The notes: generated by a model from the sequence alone, not told the origin. A DNA stretch of 64,000 nt from Flavobacterium seoulense (GCF_000695795.1 NZ_JNCA01000028.1:1-64000); one strand, 5' to 3'; counted from the stretch's first letter, positions 37,001 to 45,325 are shown. Made by a program: numbers and translations.

Positions 37001-37263
37001 GAGCCATTGGAAATCGCACTATTGGAGGTTCTGCTATGGGAGGAATGATTATCGGAACAGTATTCGGAGTTTTCATCATTCCTGGATTGTATTACACTTT
37101 TGCCAAAATGAGCGATGGTCGTAGTTTGATTCAAGACGAACATACCGAACCGGCTTCAGAAGAATTCATGAGAGCCAGTGAAGGAGAAAGCAGCCTGAAA
37201 CTGAAACTCAAAGCAATGAAGAAACAATTGAAAGAATTAATGAACAGAGACAACAATGAATAA
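34018..37263 (+). CDS. RND efflux transporter, HAE1 (AcrB/MexB) type
   Basis: A proton-driven trimeric inner-membrane pump of 1081 residues, with 12 transmembrane helices in two halves and two large periplasmic loops. It starts MFKKFIQRPVLAIVISVIIVFMGLLAIKQLPISQFPEIAPTTV, the typical HAE1 N-terminus. The paired Asp residues of the proton relay are in TM4 (AIGIVVDDAIVVVEAVH). GFIPSEDQGMIYAIIQTPPGTTLERT opens the second half. The last TM is followed by a charged tail. It is expected to export hydrophobic drugs or bile-like compounds; the substrate cannot be told. It overlaps the channel gene by 8 nt. Confidence 0.97.
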   Translation: MFKKFIQRPVLAIVISVIIVFMGLLAIKQLPISQFPEIAPTTVNIFIAYPGSSSDVLVKSTLIPLETAINGVPGMRYIASDATSAGEGTIRVIFEPGTDPNVAVIRVKTRVDQVMPLLPDLVQREGVIITPVQPSMLMYVDLYSKNGHNVDEKFLYNYAYTNMLREIQRINGIASAQILGSRKYAMRIWLKPDRMRAYNISAEEVMKAMQEQSILARPGRLGQSSGIKSQSLEYVLTYRDRFSEPQEYKDVIIRANANGEEIKLGDIANVELGSEFYDIYDNLDGKPSASIVLKQTLGTNGSDVIRDVKAKLKDLEKDLPPGVGYKISYDVSSFLDASIEQVIDTLRDAFVLVSVVVFLFLGDWRSTLIPVIAVPVSLIGAFFVMQMFGLSINLITLFALVLAIGIVVDDAIVVVEAVHVKMEEEHLTPFKASKAVLGEIGGAIIAITLVMVSVFIPISFMTGPVGVFYRQFSITMAGSIIISAVVALTLTPVLCAMLLKHNHGHAKKKSPIDRFIDWFNKGFEKLTGHYVGILKHIVNRRVITFGILIGFCCATYFTNQALPAGFIPSEDQGMIYAIIQTPPGTTLERTNDVAKKLQQICEKIDGVSSVSSLAGYEIMTEGRGSNAGTCLINLKPWDERNHSVHEIMEELESKSKNLGAVIEYFEPPAVPGFGSSGGFSLRLLDKTNGTDYQEFQRVNNDFMAELEKRKELTGIFTFYSANYPQLKLNIDNKAAMQKGVSIGKAMDNLNILIGSTYEQGFIKFGQFFKVYTQAAPEYRKIPSDLEKLFVKNEAGEMVPYSAFMKVEKQLGPNEITRYNLYNSASIRGLPAKGYTSADAINAIKEVAQYKLPRGYDIAWEGLSYDEANRGNDALYVFGIVLIFVYLVLAAQYESFVMPLAVLLSLPVGFFGSFALLQLMGLSNDVYAQIGVIMLIGLLGKNAVLIVEVAVQKRAQGMSIVDAAMEGAKLRFRPILMTSFAFIAGLIPLVIATGAGAIGNRTIGGSAMGGMIIGTVFGVFIIPGLYYTFAKMSDGRSLIQDEHTEPASEEFMRASEGESSLKLKLKAMKKQLKELMNRDNNE

Positions 37264-38707
37264 AGCAATTTTCAAATATAAAAACCTAAGGTCAGGATTA
37301 ACACTGACCTTAGCTAGCTTAGTTTTTCACAGCTGTGTGCCTACAAAAACAGTTCGTGAGGAAAAAAAGGATTTGCCGGAAAATTTCCAGAATGTGGCTA
37401 CTCGTGACACGACAAATTCAGCTCAAATAAAGTGGAAAGATTTTTTTGATGATGCTAACTTAGCAGCGCTTATTGACACCGCTTTAATAAACAATCAGGA
37501 GCTGAATATTCTATTACAGCAGGTAGACATGGCTAAGAATGAAATTCAGGCACGAAAAGGAGAATACCTTCCGTTTGTAGGTATTCAGGCTGCTGCCGAA
37601 GTGGAAAAAGTCGGACGTTATACCAGCCAGGGAGCTAATGATGCTAATACTGAAATTAAGCCTGGTAAAGAATTCCCGGAACCACTTCAAAATTATAAAA
37701 TAGGTGCCTTTGCCAGTTGGGAATTAGACGTTTGGAAAAAACTTCGTAATGCTAAAAAAGCGGCGGTTATGGAATATCTTTCTTCGGTTGAAGGAAAGAA
37801 TTTTATGACAACGAATCTAATTGCCGAAATAGCCGATTCTTATTACGAATTACAGGCATTGGATAATAAATTGGAGATTCTTACCCAAAACTTAGAATTG
37901 CAAAACAACGGTTTGAGAACCATTCGACTTCAGATGCAGGCAGCCAAAGCTACAGCATTGGGAGTACAAAGATTAGAAGCCGAAGTGTATAAAAACACTG
38001 GCGAATTGTACTCAGTAAAACAGGAAATTGTTGAAACACAAAACAAGCTCAACTTTCTAATTGGTCGTTCACCACAGCCAATAGTTCGTGATTCGGAACA
38101 TTTTATAGATCAAAAAATAGATACTATTTATGCCGGTATTCCTTCACAGCTCTTAACTAATCGTCCTGATATTAGACAGGCGGAATATGAATTGCAGGCA
38201 GCCAAACTGGATACACAGGTTGCTAAAGCTAATTTCTATCCGTCGTTTACGTTAAGAGCTGGTGTAGGATTAGAATCCTTCAAGACAAAATATCTGACTA
38301 CAATGCCAGAATCTTTGTTGTACGGTTTAGCCGGCGATATGGTAGCTCCGTTAATCAACAGAAACGCAATTAAAGCTGCTTATTATAATGCTAACGACAA
38401 ACAACTGCAAGCTATTTTTGATTACGAAAAAACGGTTTTAAGTGCTCACATCGAAGTTTTAAATGGTTTGTCTAAAATTGAGAACCTAAGTAAAAGCTAT
38501 GCTCAAAAAGAACAACAGGTAGCTGCTTTGACTAATTCTATCGAAATCACCAATAAACTTTTCAGCGCAGCAAGAGTCGATTATATGGAAGTTTTATTAA
38601 CGCAGCGTGATGCTTTAGAATCTAAAATCCAATTAGTAGAAACTAAAAAAGAGCAACTCACCGCCAGAGTTAATATCTATAAATCCTTAGGAGGTGGATG
38701 GAATTAA
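37256..38707 (+). CDS. Outer-membrane efflux channel, TolC/OprM (NodT) family lipoprotein
   Basis: A 483-residue outer-membrane factor. Lipobox VFHSC-VPT gives Cys 27. Two OEP repeats of long helices and short beta strands are visible, with the conserved LLTNRPDIRQAEYELQAAKLDTQVAKANFYPSFTL at the start of the second. It ends in VNIYKSLGGGWN, the classic end of the NodT group. The 8-nt overlap with the pump gene indicates coupled translation. It is the last gene before a strong hairpin. Confidence 0.95.
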   Translation: MNKAIFKYKNLRSGLTLTLASLVFHSCVPTKTVREEKKDLPENFQNVATRDTTNSAQIKWKDFFDDANLAALIDTALINNQELNILLQQVDMAKNEIQARKGEYLPFVGIQAAAEVEKVGRYTSQGANDANTEIKPGKEFPEPLQNYKIGAFASWELDVWKKLRNAKKAAVMEYLSSVEGKNFMTTNLIAEIADSYYELQALDNKLEILTQNLELQNNGLRTIRLQMQAAKATALGVQRLEAEVYKNTGELYSVKQEIVETQNKLNFLIGRSPQPIVRDSEHFIDQKIDTIYAGIPSQLLTNRPDIRQAEYELQAAKLDTQVAKANFYPSFTLRAGVGLESFKTKYLTTMPESLLYGLAGDMVAPLINRNAIKAAYYNANDKQLQAIFDYEKTVLSAHIEVLNGLSKIENLSKSYAQKEQQVAALTNSIEITNKLFSAARVDYMEVLLTQRDALESKIQLVETKKEQLTARVNIYKSLGGGWN

Positions 38708-38754
38708 TGCCATTTTAAAGTTTTCATAGTCTTTAAAACAGTTCCTAAAAAATG

Positions 38755-38782
38755 CAAAGCCACTCATTTTAGAGTGGCTTTG
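38755..38782 (+). terminator. Terminator of the efflux operon
   Basis: A perfect 11-bp stem CAAAGCCACTC / GAGTGGCTTTG with a 6-nt loop is followed by TTATTTTG. The T-run is broken by one A, but the position after the last operon gene supports termination. Confidence 0.8.
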
Positions 38783-38850
38783 TTATTTTGTAAAGGAATT
38801 TCAACGCTAACCTAGTATCTTATAACTTTTATCTACTGTTTTTGATAGGT

Positions 38851-39456
38851 CTAAATGTCCAATACTTTCTCCAAATATTTCGGATAATTTTCCAAACACC
38901 CTACAATATCGCCATCTTTGAAAATGTCAAAGCAATTATAGTCAGCCACGATTTCTACACCGCAAAAACGATAATTACTGGTAATTTGAATGAGCACATC
39001 AGCCGTACTTTTACCTTCAAAAAGTATTTGATTGGGGTCATCGAAACTTTCTTTTGGTGCGTTCCAAGTGGAAGAAACCATAAACTTTTTGCCCTGCATT
39101 TTCCCGCCAGTTCCGTATTGTCGGGTTGCATCTTCACGAGTTCTGCCATCGCCTGAAAGAAATTTGGCACTATGAAGTCCGCTGTTGAAAACTTCGTCCA
39201 CATATTTTTTGTAAATCCACGGTGCACCAAACCAATTAATGGGTGTTTGCAAAATGATAAAATCTGCTTCCAAATGTTTTTCTACTTCTTCGTCTGCATT
39301 GTAACCGTCTTCTACTTTGGTTTCTAAAACCTCAAAACCTTTTTCGATAAAAAATGCTTTTGCTTTTTGATGGAAAGCGTCATTCAATACACCTTCAGAC
39401 CAATTTGGATAGTTTAAATGGGTATTGATTAAGAGTACCTTTTTATTTGATTTCAT
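38851..39456 (-). CDS. NAD(P)H dehydrogenase (quinone), MdaB-like
   Basis: A 201-residue flavodoxin-fold protein of the MdaB (modulator of drug activity B) family, which reduces quinones by two electrons using NAD(P)H and FAD. The FAD-binding start is VLLINTHLNYPNWSEG, followed by ADFIILQTPINWFGAPWIYKKYVDEVF and a GTGGKMQGKKFMVSSTWNAPKESF block. No signal peptide, so cytoplasmic. It is in tandem with a paralogue upstream (21-nt gap). Tandem copies downstream of an AraC gene suggest response to quinone or electrophile stress. Confidence 0.9.
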   Translation of the reverse strand: MKSNKKVLLINTHLNYPNWSEGVLNDAFHQKAKAFFIEKGFEVLETKVEDGYNADEEVEKHLEADFIILQTPINWFGAPWIYKKYVDEVFNSGLHSAKFLSGDGRTREDATRQYGTGGKMQGKKFMVSSTWNAPKESFDDPNQILFEGKSTADVLIQITSNYRFCGVEIVADYNCFDIFKDGDIVGCLENYPKYLEKVLDI

Positions 39457-39477
39457 TGTAATTGCTATTGAATATTT

Positions 39478-40161
39478 TTATTTAATGTTAAACACTTTTT
39501 GCAAATAGGCAGGATAATTTTCTAAATCTTCTTTGATGTGTTTGTTGTGATACACATCGTAACAATAATGTCCGGGAACGACTTCAAAGCCCGTGAATAA
39601 ATAGTTTGCAGCTATATTAAACAAAGCATCATCGGCGGTCTTACCTTTCCAAAGTGGATTTTCAGGATTGTTGAAGCTTTCTTTTGGTGCGTTCCAAGTG
39701 GCAGAAATCATAAATTTTTTGCCTTGCATTTTTCCGCCCATTCCGTATTGTTTTGAGCCTTCCGCTTCCGAACGTCCATCACCCGAAAGAAATTTGTTGC
39801 TTTTCAATGCACTGTTAAAAACTTCATCTACATATTTTTTGTAAATCCAAGGTGCATTTTCCCAATTTACTGGTGTTTGAAGAATGACAATATCTACCTG
39901 AAGATGTTTTTCAACTTCTTCATCAGCATTATAACCGTCTTCCACTTTTGTTTCTAAAACTTTGTAATGTTTTGAGATGAAAAATTCCTTTGCCACATTG
40001 TAAAATGAAGCATTTAATTTTCCTTCTGACCAACCAGGATAGGTTAAATGCGTATTGATTAGTAGAACTGTTTTTTGCTTAGAATTTTTAATTTGTCCAA
40101 ATAAACTGCTTTCTAATGACAGTAATATTAGCACAGTTATAAAAGTTATTTTTGCTTTCAT
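39478..40161 (-). CDS. MdaB-like quinone reductase with an N-terminal signal peptide
   Basis: A paralogue of the following gene (VLLINTHLTYPGWSEG, DIVILQTPVNWENAPWIYKKYVDEVF, GMGGKMQGKKFMISATWNAPKESF), but preceded by MKAKITFITVLILLSLESSLFGQ, a textbook Sec signal peptide with cleavage near FGQ-IKN. Total length 227. MdaB proteins are normally cytoplasmic because they need NAD(P)H, so an exported copy is unusual. It could be a periplasmic flavoprotein with another electron donor, or the hydrophobic start could be a misread upstream region, but the reading frame is continuous and the ATG is the only one upstream of the fold. Confidence 0.85.
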   Translation of the reverse strand: MKAKITFITVLILLSLESSLFGQIKNSKQKTVLLINTHLTYPGWSEGKLNASFYNVAKEFFISKHYKVLETKVEDGYNADEEVEKHLQVDIVILQTPVNWENAPWIYKKYVDEVFNSALKSNKFLSGDGRSEAEGSKQYGMGGKMQGKKFMISATWNAPKESFNNPENPLWKGKTADDALFNIAANYLFTGFEVVPGHYCYDVYHNKHIKEDLENYPAYLQKVFNIK

Positions 40162-40256
40162 TGTTTTATTTTAAAATGATAAGACAAAATTAAAACCTTC
40201 AAGTGCAATCAATGGAAACAGAATACTACAAAAAAAGAAACAAATTACTGATTGCG

Positions 40257-40279
40257 AAAAAACGCCTTGAAAAAGCGTT
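40257..40279 (-). terminator. Terminator after the AraC regulator gene
   Basis: On the minus strand AACGC, a 9-nt loop, GCGTT, then TTTTT, 9 nt after the regulator stop. The stem is short. Confidence 0.6.
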
Positions 40280-40287
40280 CTATATCA

Positions 40288-41145
40288 TTAATTAAATTGT
40301 TGTCGATATTCTTTCGGGCTTAAACCTACTTGCTTTTTAAAGAACTTTGAAAAGTAGTTTGGATATTCAAATCCTAGTTCGTAAGCAACTTCTGTTGTAT
40401 TTAGTTTTTGATTTTCAACTAACAATTCTTTCGCCCTTTTAATCACATAATCATGTATATTTTCCAAAGCTGATTTCTGGGTAAAATGTTTTACAATGTC
40501 GCCTAAATAATTTGCCGTCAAGCCCAATTTATCTGCGAAATATTGAACATTTGGAAGTTGGGAAACCGGTTGATTATAATAGTCAATCAAGCTTTGTTGA
40601 AAATCTGTAACGATATGATTGTATTGTTTCGGATCGGTAGAAAACTGTCTTTTATAAAAAGCTTCGACCAAAGAAATCACTACGTTTACATACGATAACA
40701 ACACGTTGAAATTTCGTTTTTCACTTTCGTAATACTTCATCATCAACTTAAAAACCGCAGAAATTTCTTCAACTTCTTCGTCTGTCAAATACAAAGCTTC
40801 GTGTTGTCCGTAATCCAAATAAGTTTTGAATAAATATCTGTTTTCTTCAATGAATTTTTTTGAAAGTTGCAGATACATTCCTTTATAAGTCGGTTCTACA
40901 TCCCAACCAGCAGGAACAACCAAATTCGGACTATTGAAAAATATAGCAGTAATTGGTTTTCTTGTTTGTGTTGTTTTATTTACAAGATTTATTTTGATAG
41001 AAATTCTGTAAAAGTCAACCGAAATAGGTTCAGATTTTGACAACATATTTGGCGGATCGTAAAAACCAACGTCAATGTCATTGTCCAAAGGTTCGTTTAA
41101 ACCAAGATATTCGTTATAAAATTTAAAATCTGTAAAATTTTTCAT
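40288..41145 (-). CDS. AraC-family transcriptional regulator next to the mdaB pair
   Basis: A 285-residue protein with an N-terminal sensor region (about 1-170, with FYDPPNML and LSKKFIEENRYLFKTYL) and a C-terminal AraC HTH domain (about 190-284: NVQYFADKLGLTANYLGDIVKHFTQKSALENIHDYVIKRAKELL and TTEVAYELGFEYPNYFSKFFKKQVGLSPKEYRQQF). It is on the same strand as, and upstream of, the two MdaB genes, with a weak terminator between them. It probably controls them. The inducer is unknown. Confidence 0.88.
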   Translation of the reverse strand: MKNFTDFKFYNEYLGLNEPLDNDIDVGFYDPPNMLSKSEPISVDFYRISIKINLVNKTTQTRKPITAIFFNSPNLVVPAGWDVEPTYKGMYLQLSKKFIEENRYLFKTYLDYGQHEALYLTDEEVEEISAVFKLMMKYYESEKRNFNVLLSYVNVVISLVEAFYKRQFSTDPKQYNHIVTDFQQSLIDYYNQPVSQLPNVQYFADKLGLTANYLGDIVKHFTQKSALENIHDYVIKRAKELLVENQKLNTTEVAYELGFEYPNYFSKFFKKQVGLSPKEYRQQFN

Positions 41146-41219
41146 TTAGTACTGTGTTACTTAACGTGATATTTTGTTAACTAAAAGCTTGCTAATAACT
41201 AAAATACTAATTGCTTTCT

Positions 41220-41618
41220 TTACATCCCTCTGGCTTTCATCTCTAAAATCACATCTGAAGCATTAAGGAAAGTAGGCGCTTGTTCGGTAATACTACCCGC
41301 TCTTTTCTTGTTGAGTTTAAAAACCACATCGTTTTCGGTAGTAAACAACAACGCACTTAAAAACGGTTTATTCATATAAGAGGCTAAAATTGGGTAAGTA
41401 TCATCCAAACTATGAAAACTCTCTACTTCTTCGGTTTTATATCTTGCGATTACAGACATTTTTATCACATTATTTTCATCTAAAACAGGGCGAACGTAGA
41501 TATTCTTTATTTCGGTATCGCCAATTGTTTTTGCCAGCGTTAATTTGGCAAAAGTTTTATCCTCGATACTTTGTTTCACTCTTTCCCAAAACAGGGCAAA
41601 TATAGGCTCGTATGACAT
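41220..41618 (-). CDS. Conserved hypothetical protein
   Basis: Not recognised. The 132-residue product is soluble, with no signal peptide. It has an N-terminal helix (YEPIFALFWERVKQSIEDKTF), several beta strands, and a C-terminal TFLNASDVILEMKARGM. The pattern suggests a small alpha/beta protein. It ends 74 nt before the AraC regulator start and begins 17 nt after the EEP nuclease stop, so it may be cotranscribed with the latter. Confidence 0.7.
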   Translation of the reverse strand: MSYEPIFALFWERVKQSIEDKTFAKLTLAKTIGDTEIKNIYVRPVLDENNVIKMSVIARYKTEEVESFHSLDDTYPILASYMNKPFLSALLFTTENDVVFKLNKKRAGSITEQAPTFLNASDVILEMKARGM

Positions 41619-41635
41619 TTTATTATTTTAACTAT

Positions 41636-42346
41636 TTATTCTAAAAATTCGCAAATCACAGGTAAATGGTCACTTATTTCCAACCATTTTTCAATATTTC
41701 CAATTTCTACATTCTTCAAATTTGATGAGAAACATTTACTTCCAAAAACATAATCAATATGATAAGGTTTCTCTAAATTTCTATGGAGAAAAAAAGTTGG
41801 CAAACTTTCTTTTCCTTGTTCTTCATTATAGAATTTATGATAAAAACTTTCAATTCCAATATTATCCAATTCTTTAATAACATCTGAATGATTCCACCAC
41901 CTATCCCATTTATCCCAACTTTTATTACTGTTTAAATCGCCAACTATCAAACTTTTACCCAAATACTTCTTATTTACTTGTAAGTACTTCCAAAATTGAC
42001 CAATATATCCGAATGTCGGTGAATTGTTACTATGAGCCCAAACAGCTAACAATTCAAATTCATTATTTACAGAACAAGGTAAAAAGTATTTTACCTTATG
42101 ATCTTGAAAATTATCTGACCAATCTAACTTTTGTAATTCAATATTTGAAGTTGCAAAAATACCTACTCCTTTATTTTTATTATCTCCAATCCATAAATGA
42201 TTATTAGCCCAATTAAAATATTCAGTATGTTTTAATTCAAATGGATTTTCACATTCTTGAATGATATAAATATCAGCATTTAAACTTTTTAAATATTCAA
42301 ACTTTTTTCTTAAAGCACCATTACAATTCCATGTTACAATTTTCAA
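41636..42346 (-). CDS. Endonuclease/exonuclease/phosphatase family protein, TTG start
   Basis: A 236-residue EEP-fold protein. The fold marks are VTWNCNGALRKK (residues 4-15), IIQECENP with the metal Glu (29-36), SLIVGDLNSNKSWDK (catalytic Asp/Asn), and the C-terminal YHIDYVFGS and ISDHLPVICEF with the catalytic Asp-His. The family starts MKIVTWNCNG, and here that Met is encoded by TTG with no usable ATG nearby; AAAAGG lies about 10 nt upstream. The natural substrate (DNA, RNA or a phosphoester) cannot be told. No signal peptide. Confidence 0.85.
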   Translation of the reverse strand: MKIVTWNCNGALRKKFEYLKSLNADIYIIQECENPFELKHTEYFNWANNHLWIGDNKNKGVGIFATSNIELQKLDWSDNFQDHKVKYFLPCSVNNEFELLAVWAHSNNSPTFGYIGQFWKYLQVNKKYLGKSLIVGDLNSNKSWDKWDRWWNHSDVIKELDNIGIESFYHKFYNEEQGKESLPTFFLHRNLEKPYHIDYVFGSKCFSSNLKNVEIGNIEKWLEISDHLPVICEFLE

Positions 42347-42403
42347 ATTGACAACCTTTTAAATATAATTCTGTTAATAAATTATTTCTCGTTCTAATTA
42401 TTA

Positions 42404-42438
42404 GACTGAAAACTACCTTCTGAATACTGCTTTCTGAA
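42404..42438. repeat. Degenerate CTGAATACTG-type words
   Basis: The gap before the enoyl-CoA hydratase stop is built of related words (GACTGAAAACT, TTCTGAATACTG, TTTCTGAA). It looks like a decayed tandem repeat. Confidence 0.35.
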
Positions 42439-42439
42439 A

Positions 42440-43222
42440 TTATTCTCCCGTAAAAACGGCTTTTCTTTTTTCTAAAAAGGCTTTAGTTCCTTCTTTAAAA
42501 TCATCTGTTCCAAAACATTTTCCAAAAGATTTTATTTCGGTTTCAAAACCATTTACGTCTTCTTTGAAATTAGCATTGACTGATTTAATAGCCATACCAA
42601 TTGCCGATGGCGAATTTTTAATCATTTTTTGAGCTAAAGCATTACTGAAAGATACTAACTCATCGGCTGGAACAACATGATTCACTAAACCTGTTCGATA
42701 AGCTTCATCGGCTGTAATCATTTCAGCAGAAAGAATCATTTCTAAAGCACGTCCTTTACCTATTAATTGTGGTAAACGCTGCGTTCCTCCATAACCGGGA
42801 ATTAATCCCAAAGAAACTTCAGGCAATCCCATTTTAGCATTATCTGATGCTACACGAATATGACAAGCCATAGCCAGTTCTAATCCGCCACCAAGTGCAA
42901 ATCCGTTAATAGCGGCTATGACAGGTATTCTTAAATTTTCGACAAAATTGAACAGGATTTCCTGTCCTTTGGCTGCTAATTGTATGCCCTCTTCTACCGA
43001 AAAATTAGCAAATTCAGCAATATCAGCGCCCGCTACAAATGCTTTTTGACCACTTCCGGTTACAATAATAACACGTGTATCGCTATCTGTTTCTAATTCT
43101 TTAAAAGCATGATGCAATTCCTGAATAGTAATTTTATTTAAAGCATTTAATTTTTCCGGACGATTAATAGTAATCGTTGCAATAGCATCCTCTTTAGCAA
43201 TCAAAATATTTTTGTAGCTCAT
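42440..43222 (-). CDS. Enoyl-CoA hydratase/isomerase family protein (crotonase)
   Basis: A 260-residue crotonase-fold protein. The oxyanion-hole segments are AFVAGADIAEF (residues 61-71) and the GGGLE loop. The two catalytic acids of enoyl-CoA hydratase are kept: Glu 115 in GGGLELAMAC and Glu 135 in GLPEVSLGLIPGYGGTQRL, 20 residues apart, so true hydratase activity in beta-oxidation is likely. It starts 9 nt after the stop of the histidine kinase gene and is probably in the same transcript, although a functional link is not obvious. Confidence 0.92.
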   Translation of the reverse strand: MSYKNILIAKEDAIATITINRPEKLNALNKITIQELHHAFKELETDSDTRVIIVTGSGQKAFVAGADIAEFANFSVEEGIQLAAKGQEILFNFVENLRIPVIAAINGFALGGGLELAMACHIRVASDNAKMGLPEVSLGLIPGYGGTQRLPQLIGKGRALEMILSAEMITADEAYRTGLVNHVVPADELVSFSNALAQKMIKNSPSAIGMAIKSVNANFKEDVNGFETEIKSFGKCFGTDDFKEGTKAFLEKRKAVFTGE

Positions 43223-43231
43223 GGTATTGAT

Positions 43232-44704
43232 TTAAGAGTTAATAATAGGAAGCGAAACCGTAAAACAGGTTCCCTTTCCGTATTCGGTTTCAAAACTGAT
43301 AGTACCTTTATAATTTTCGATAATATTTTTAATAATACCTAATCCTAATCCCATTCCGCTGCTTTTAGTAGTAAATTTAGGTTCGAATATTCGATTAACA
43401 TCTTCTGCTTTAATCCCTATTCCATTGTCCTTGACCAGAATTAAAACATTATTTCCGTCTCTTTTTACCGAAACTGAAATGTTTTTATTTTCCTGGTTTT
43501 CAGGAATCGACTGAATGGCATTTTTAACTAAGTTAGTAATAATTCTAATTAATTGGGTACGATCTATTATCGAAATTATCTCTGGAGCATCACTTTCGAA
43601 AACAACATTATTTTCATTAAAAATATCCAAAGCTAATTCGACTACATCTACCACATTCAGCGTTTCATTTTGCTGTGCCGGCATCGAAGCAAAATTGGAA
43701 AAAGCCGAAGCCACAGCCGTCATCGTATCAATTTGCTGAATCAGGGTTTCTGAGTAATCCCTCATCTTCTGCATGATATTTTCATCTTCAGGATTAAATC
43801 TTCGCTGAAAACTCTGTACAGTCAATCGCATTGGCGTTAGCGGATTTTTAATCTCATGTGCCACCTGTTTTGCCATTTCGCGCCAGGCTTCTTCCCTCTG
43901 GCTTTGGGCTAATTTAATAGCACTTTTTTCGAGTTCATCCACCATTTGGTTGTAACCATTAATCAGCAAATTAATTTCTTTACTGCTGGCGGTAAGTAAG
44001 ATTTTTTCGTTTTTTTGATTCAGACGCGTCTCGTTTAATTTATCTGAAATGGTTTTTAAAGATTTGGTAATATAAGCCGAAAGAAAGTAAGCCAAAGCAA
44101 AAGCCACAATCAACATAAAAGAATATACCTGTCCTAATCGAATAAGGAAACTATTTAATTCTTTTTGATAAAAACCATCATCCTCTTGATAAGGCAAATT
44201 TAAAACCCCTAGCGGCTTAAATTTATCGTCTTTGATTTGGGTAAAAGAAGAACGGTTTTTTATTCCGTTTATAGTTTTTATATCCACAAAACGCTTTTCA
44301 ATTGAAGAGCGCACCAGTTTCAGTATGTATTTAGGAATTGGAGGCGAAACCTTATCTACCGAAAATGATTCTTTAGACGATTTTAGCAACTTCCCCTCAA
44401 GGTTATAAATATTGATTTCACTATTATGAATATGCGCAATTTCATGGATTTTATCCTTAAAAATTAACTCTAAATTTTCGGTAGTAAGCGGATAAGTTGT
44501 TGTAGAAAGCACATAATTAATATGTTCACGAACGGCATTTTCCTTGCGTTCCAAACGCTCTTTATGGTATTCCATTGCCTCGTTTTTAAACTGAATAATC
44601 GAAATCGAAGCTAACAAAATCGAAGCTACAATAATCACTACGATCATCGAAAGAAAAATTCGAACCCGCAATGAAAGCATCGATAATTTGAAGATTTTAA
44701 GCAT
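43232..44704 (-). CDS. Membrane sensor histidine kinase, NtrY-like
   Basis: A 490-residue kinase. TM1 is at residues 17-37, a periplasmic sensor region runs about 38-188, TM2 is at 190-212, followed by a HAMP-like linker, the HisKA domain with the phospho-acceptor His 283 in VAHEIKNPLTPMRL, and a HATPase_c domain with NLVKNAIQSIP (N box), VKDNGIGI (G1) and GMGLGLGIIKNI (G2). The HEIKNPLTP motif is typical of NtrY-type kinases. No response regulator gene lies next to it, so it is an orphan in this window. The signal is unknown. Confidence 0.92.
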   Translation of the reverse strand: MLKIFKLSMLSLRVRIFLSMIVVIIVASILLASISIIQFKNEAMEYHKERLERKENAVREHINYVLSTTTYPLTTENLELIFKDKIHEIAHIHNSEINIYNLEGKLLKSSKESFSVDKVSPPIPKYILKLVRSSIEKRFVDIKTINGIKNRSSFTQIKDDKFKPLGVLNLPYQEDDGFYQKELNSFLIRLGQVYSFMLIVAFALAYFLSAYITKSLKTISDKLNETRLNQKNEKILLTASSKEINLLINGYNQMVDELEKSAIKLAQSQREEAWREMAKQVAHEIKNPLTPMRLTVQSFQRRFNPEDENIMQKMRDYSETLIQQIDTMTAVASAFSNFASMPAQQNETLNVVDVVELALDIFNENNVVFESDAPEIISIIDRTQLIRIITNLVKNAIQSIPENQENKNISVSVKRDGNNVLILVKDNGIGIKAEDVNRIFEPKFTTKSSGMGLGLGIIKNIIENYKGTISFETEYGKGTCFTVSLPIINS

Positions 44705-44719
44705 TCTTTAAAGTTGTGT

Positions 44720-44777
44720 GTTATGAGTTGTGTGTTATGTGTCATAAACTTACAACGCATAACCCATAACTCATAAC
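44720..44777. repeat. Nested inverted repeat between hemJ and the kinase gene
   Basis: GTTATGAGTT (44720-44729) pairs with AACTCATAAC (44768-44777), and inside it GTTATG (44734-44739) pairs with CATAAC (44758-44763). It begins at the hemJ stop and fills most of the 72-nt gap. It could fold as a long imperfect hairpin and end or stabilise the hemJ transcript, but lacks a T-run. Confidence 0.55.
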
Positions 44778-45325
44778 TATTTTCTCTCTCTTATTCGTTT
44801 ATAAAATTTAAAACCCAGCATAATTAAAACCGAAAATAAAATAATTCCGATTACACCGTAAATCCAATTTACGGCATTTTTCAAAATTACTAAGAAAACC
44901 ACAGCAAAAAGTATAATTGTTGCACCTTCATTCCACAAACGCATGAAATTAGTAGTGTATTTTACCTCATCATTTTGCAATTGTTTAAATATCTGATGGC
45001 ATTTTAAATGATACAAATAGAGCGCAAAAACAAAGCCAAGTTTTACATGCATCCACGACATTTGCAGCCAGGCATTTCCTGTAGGAGTAAAAAACAACAT
45101 CCAAAAAGCAAAAATACTCGCTAAAACTGCTGATGGCCAGGTAATAATGTACCACAACCTGTAACTCATGATTTTGAATTGTTTTTGCAAAATTTCTTTT
45201 TCTGGCGAAGGTTTATCGGCAGCTTCAATTTGGTACACAAACAGACGAACAATATAAAACAAGCCCGCAAACCAGGTGATTACAAAGATAAGATGTAAGG
45301 ATTTTAAGTAATTATAATATTCCAT
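44777..45325 (-). CDS. hemJ: Protoporphyrinogen IX oxidase HemJ (CopD family)
   Basis: A 182-residue inner-membrane protein with four to five hydrophobic helices. YLKSLHLIFVITWFAGLFYIVRLFVYQIEA (residues 6-35) is the HemJ signature, and WMHVKLGF (91-98) and the NFMRLWNEG segment are also conserved. HemJ oxidises protoporphyrinogen IX to protoporphyrin IX, the step before ferrochelatase. The hemH gene is two genes upstream on the same strand, which supports the call. No hemG or hemY is seen here. Confidence 0.88.
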   Translation of the reverse strand: MEYYNYLKSLHLIFVITWFAGLFYIVRLFVYQIEAADKPSPEKEILQKQFKIMSYRLWYIITWPSAVLASIFAFWMLFFTPTGNAWLQMSWMHVKLGFVFALYLYHLKCHQIFKQLQNDEVKYTTNFMRLWNEGATIILFAVVFLVILKNAVNWIYGVIGIILFSVLIMLGFKFYKRIRERK

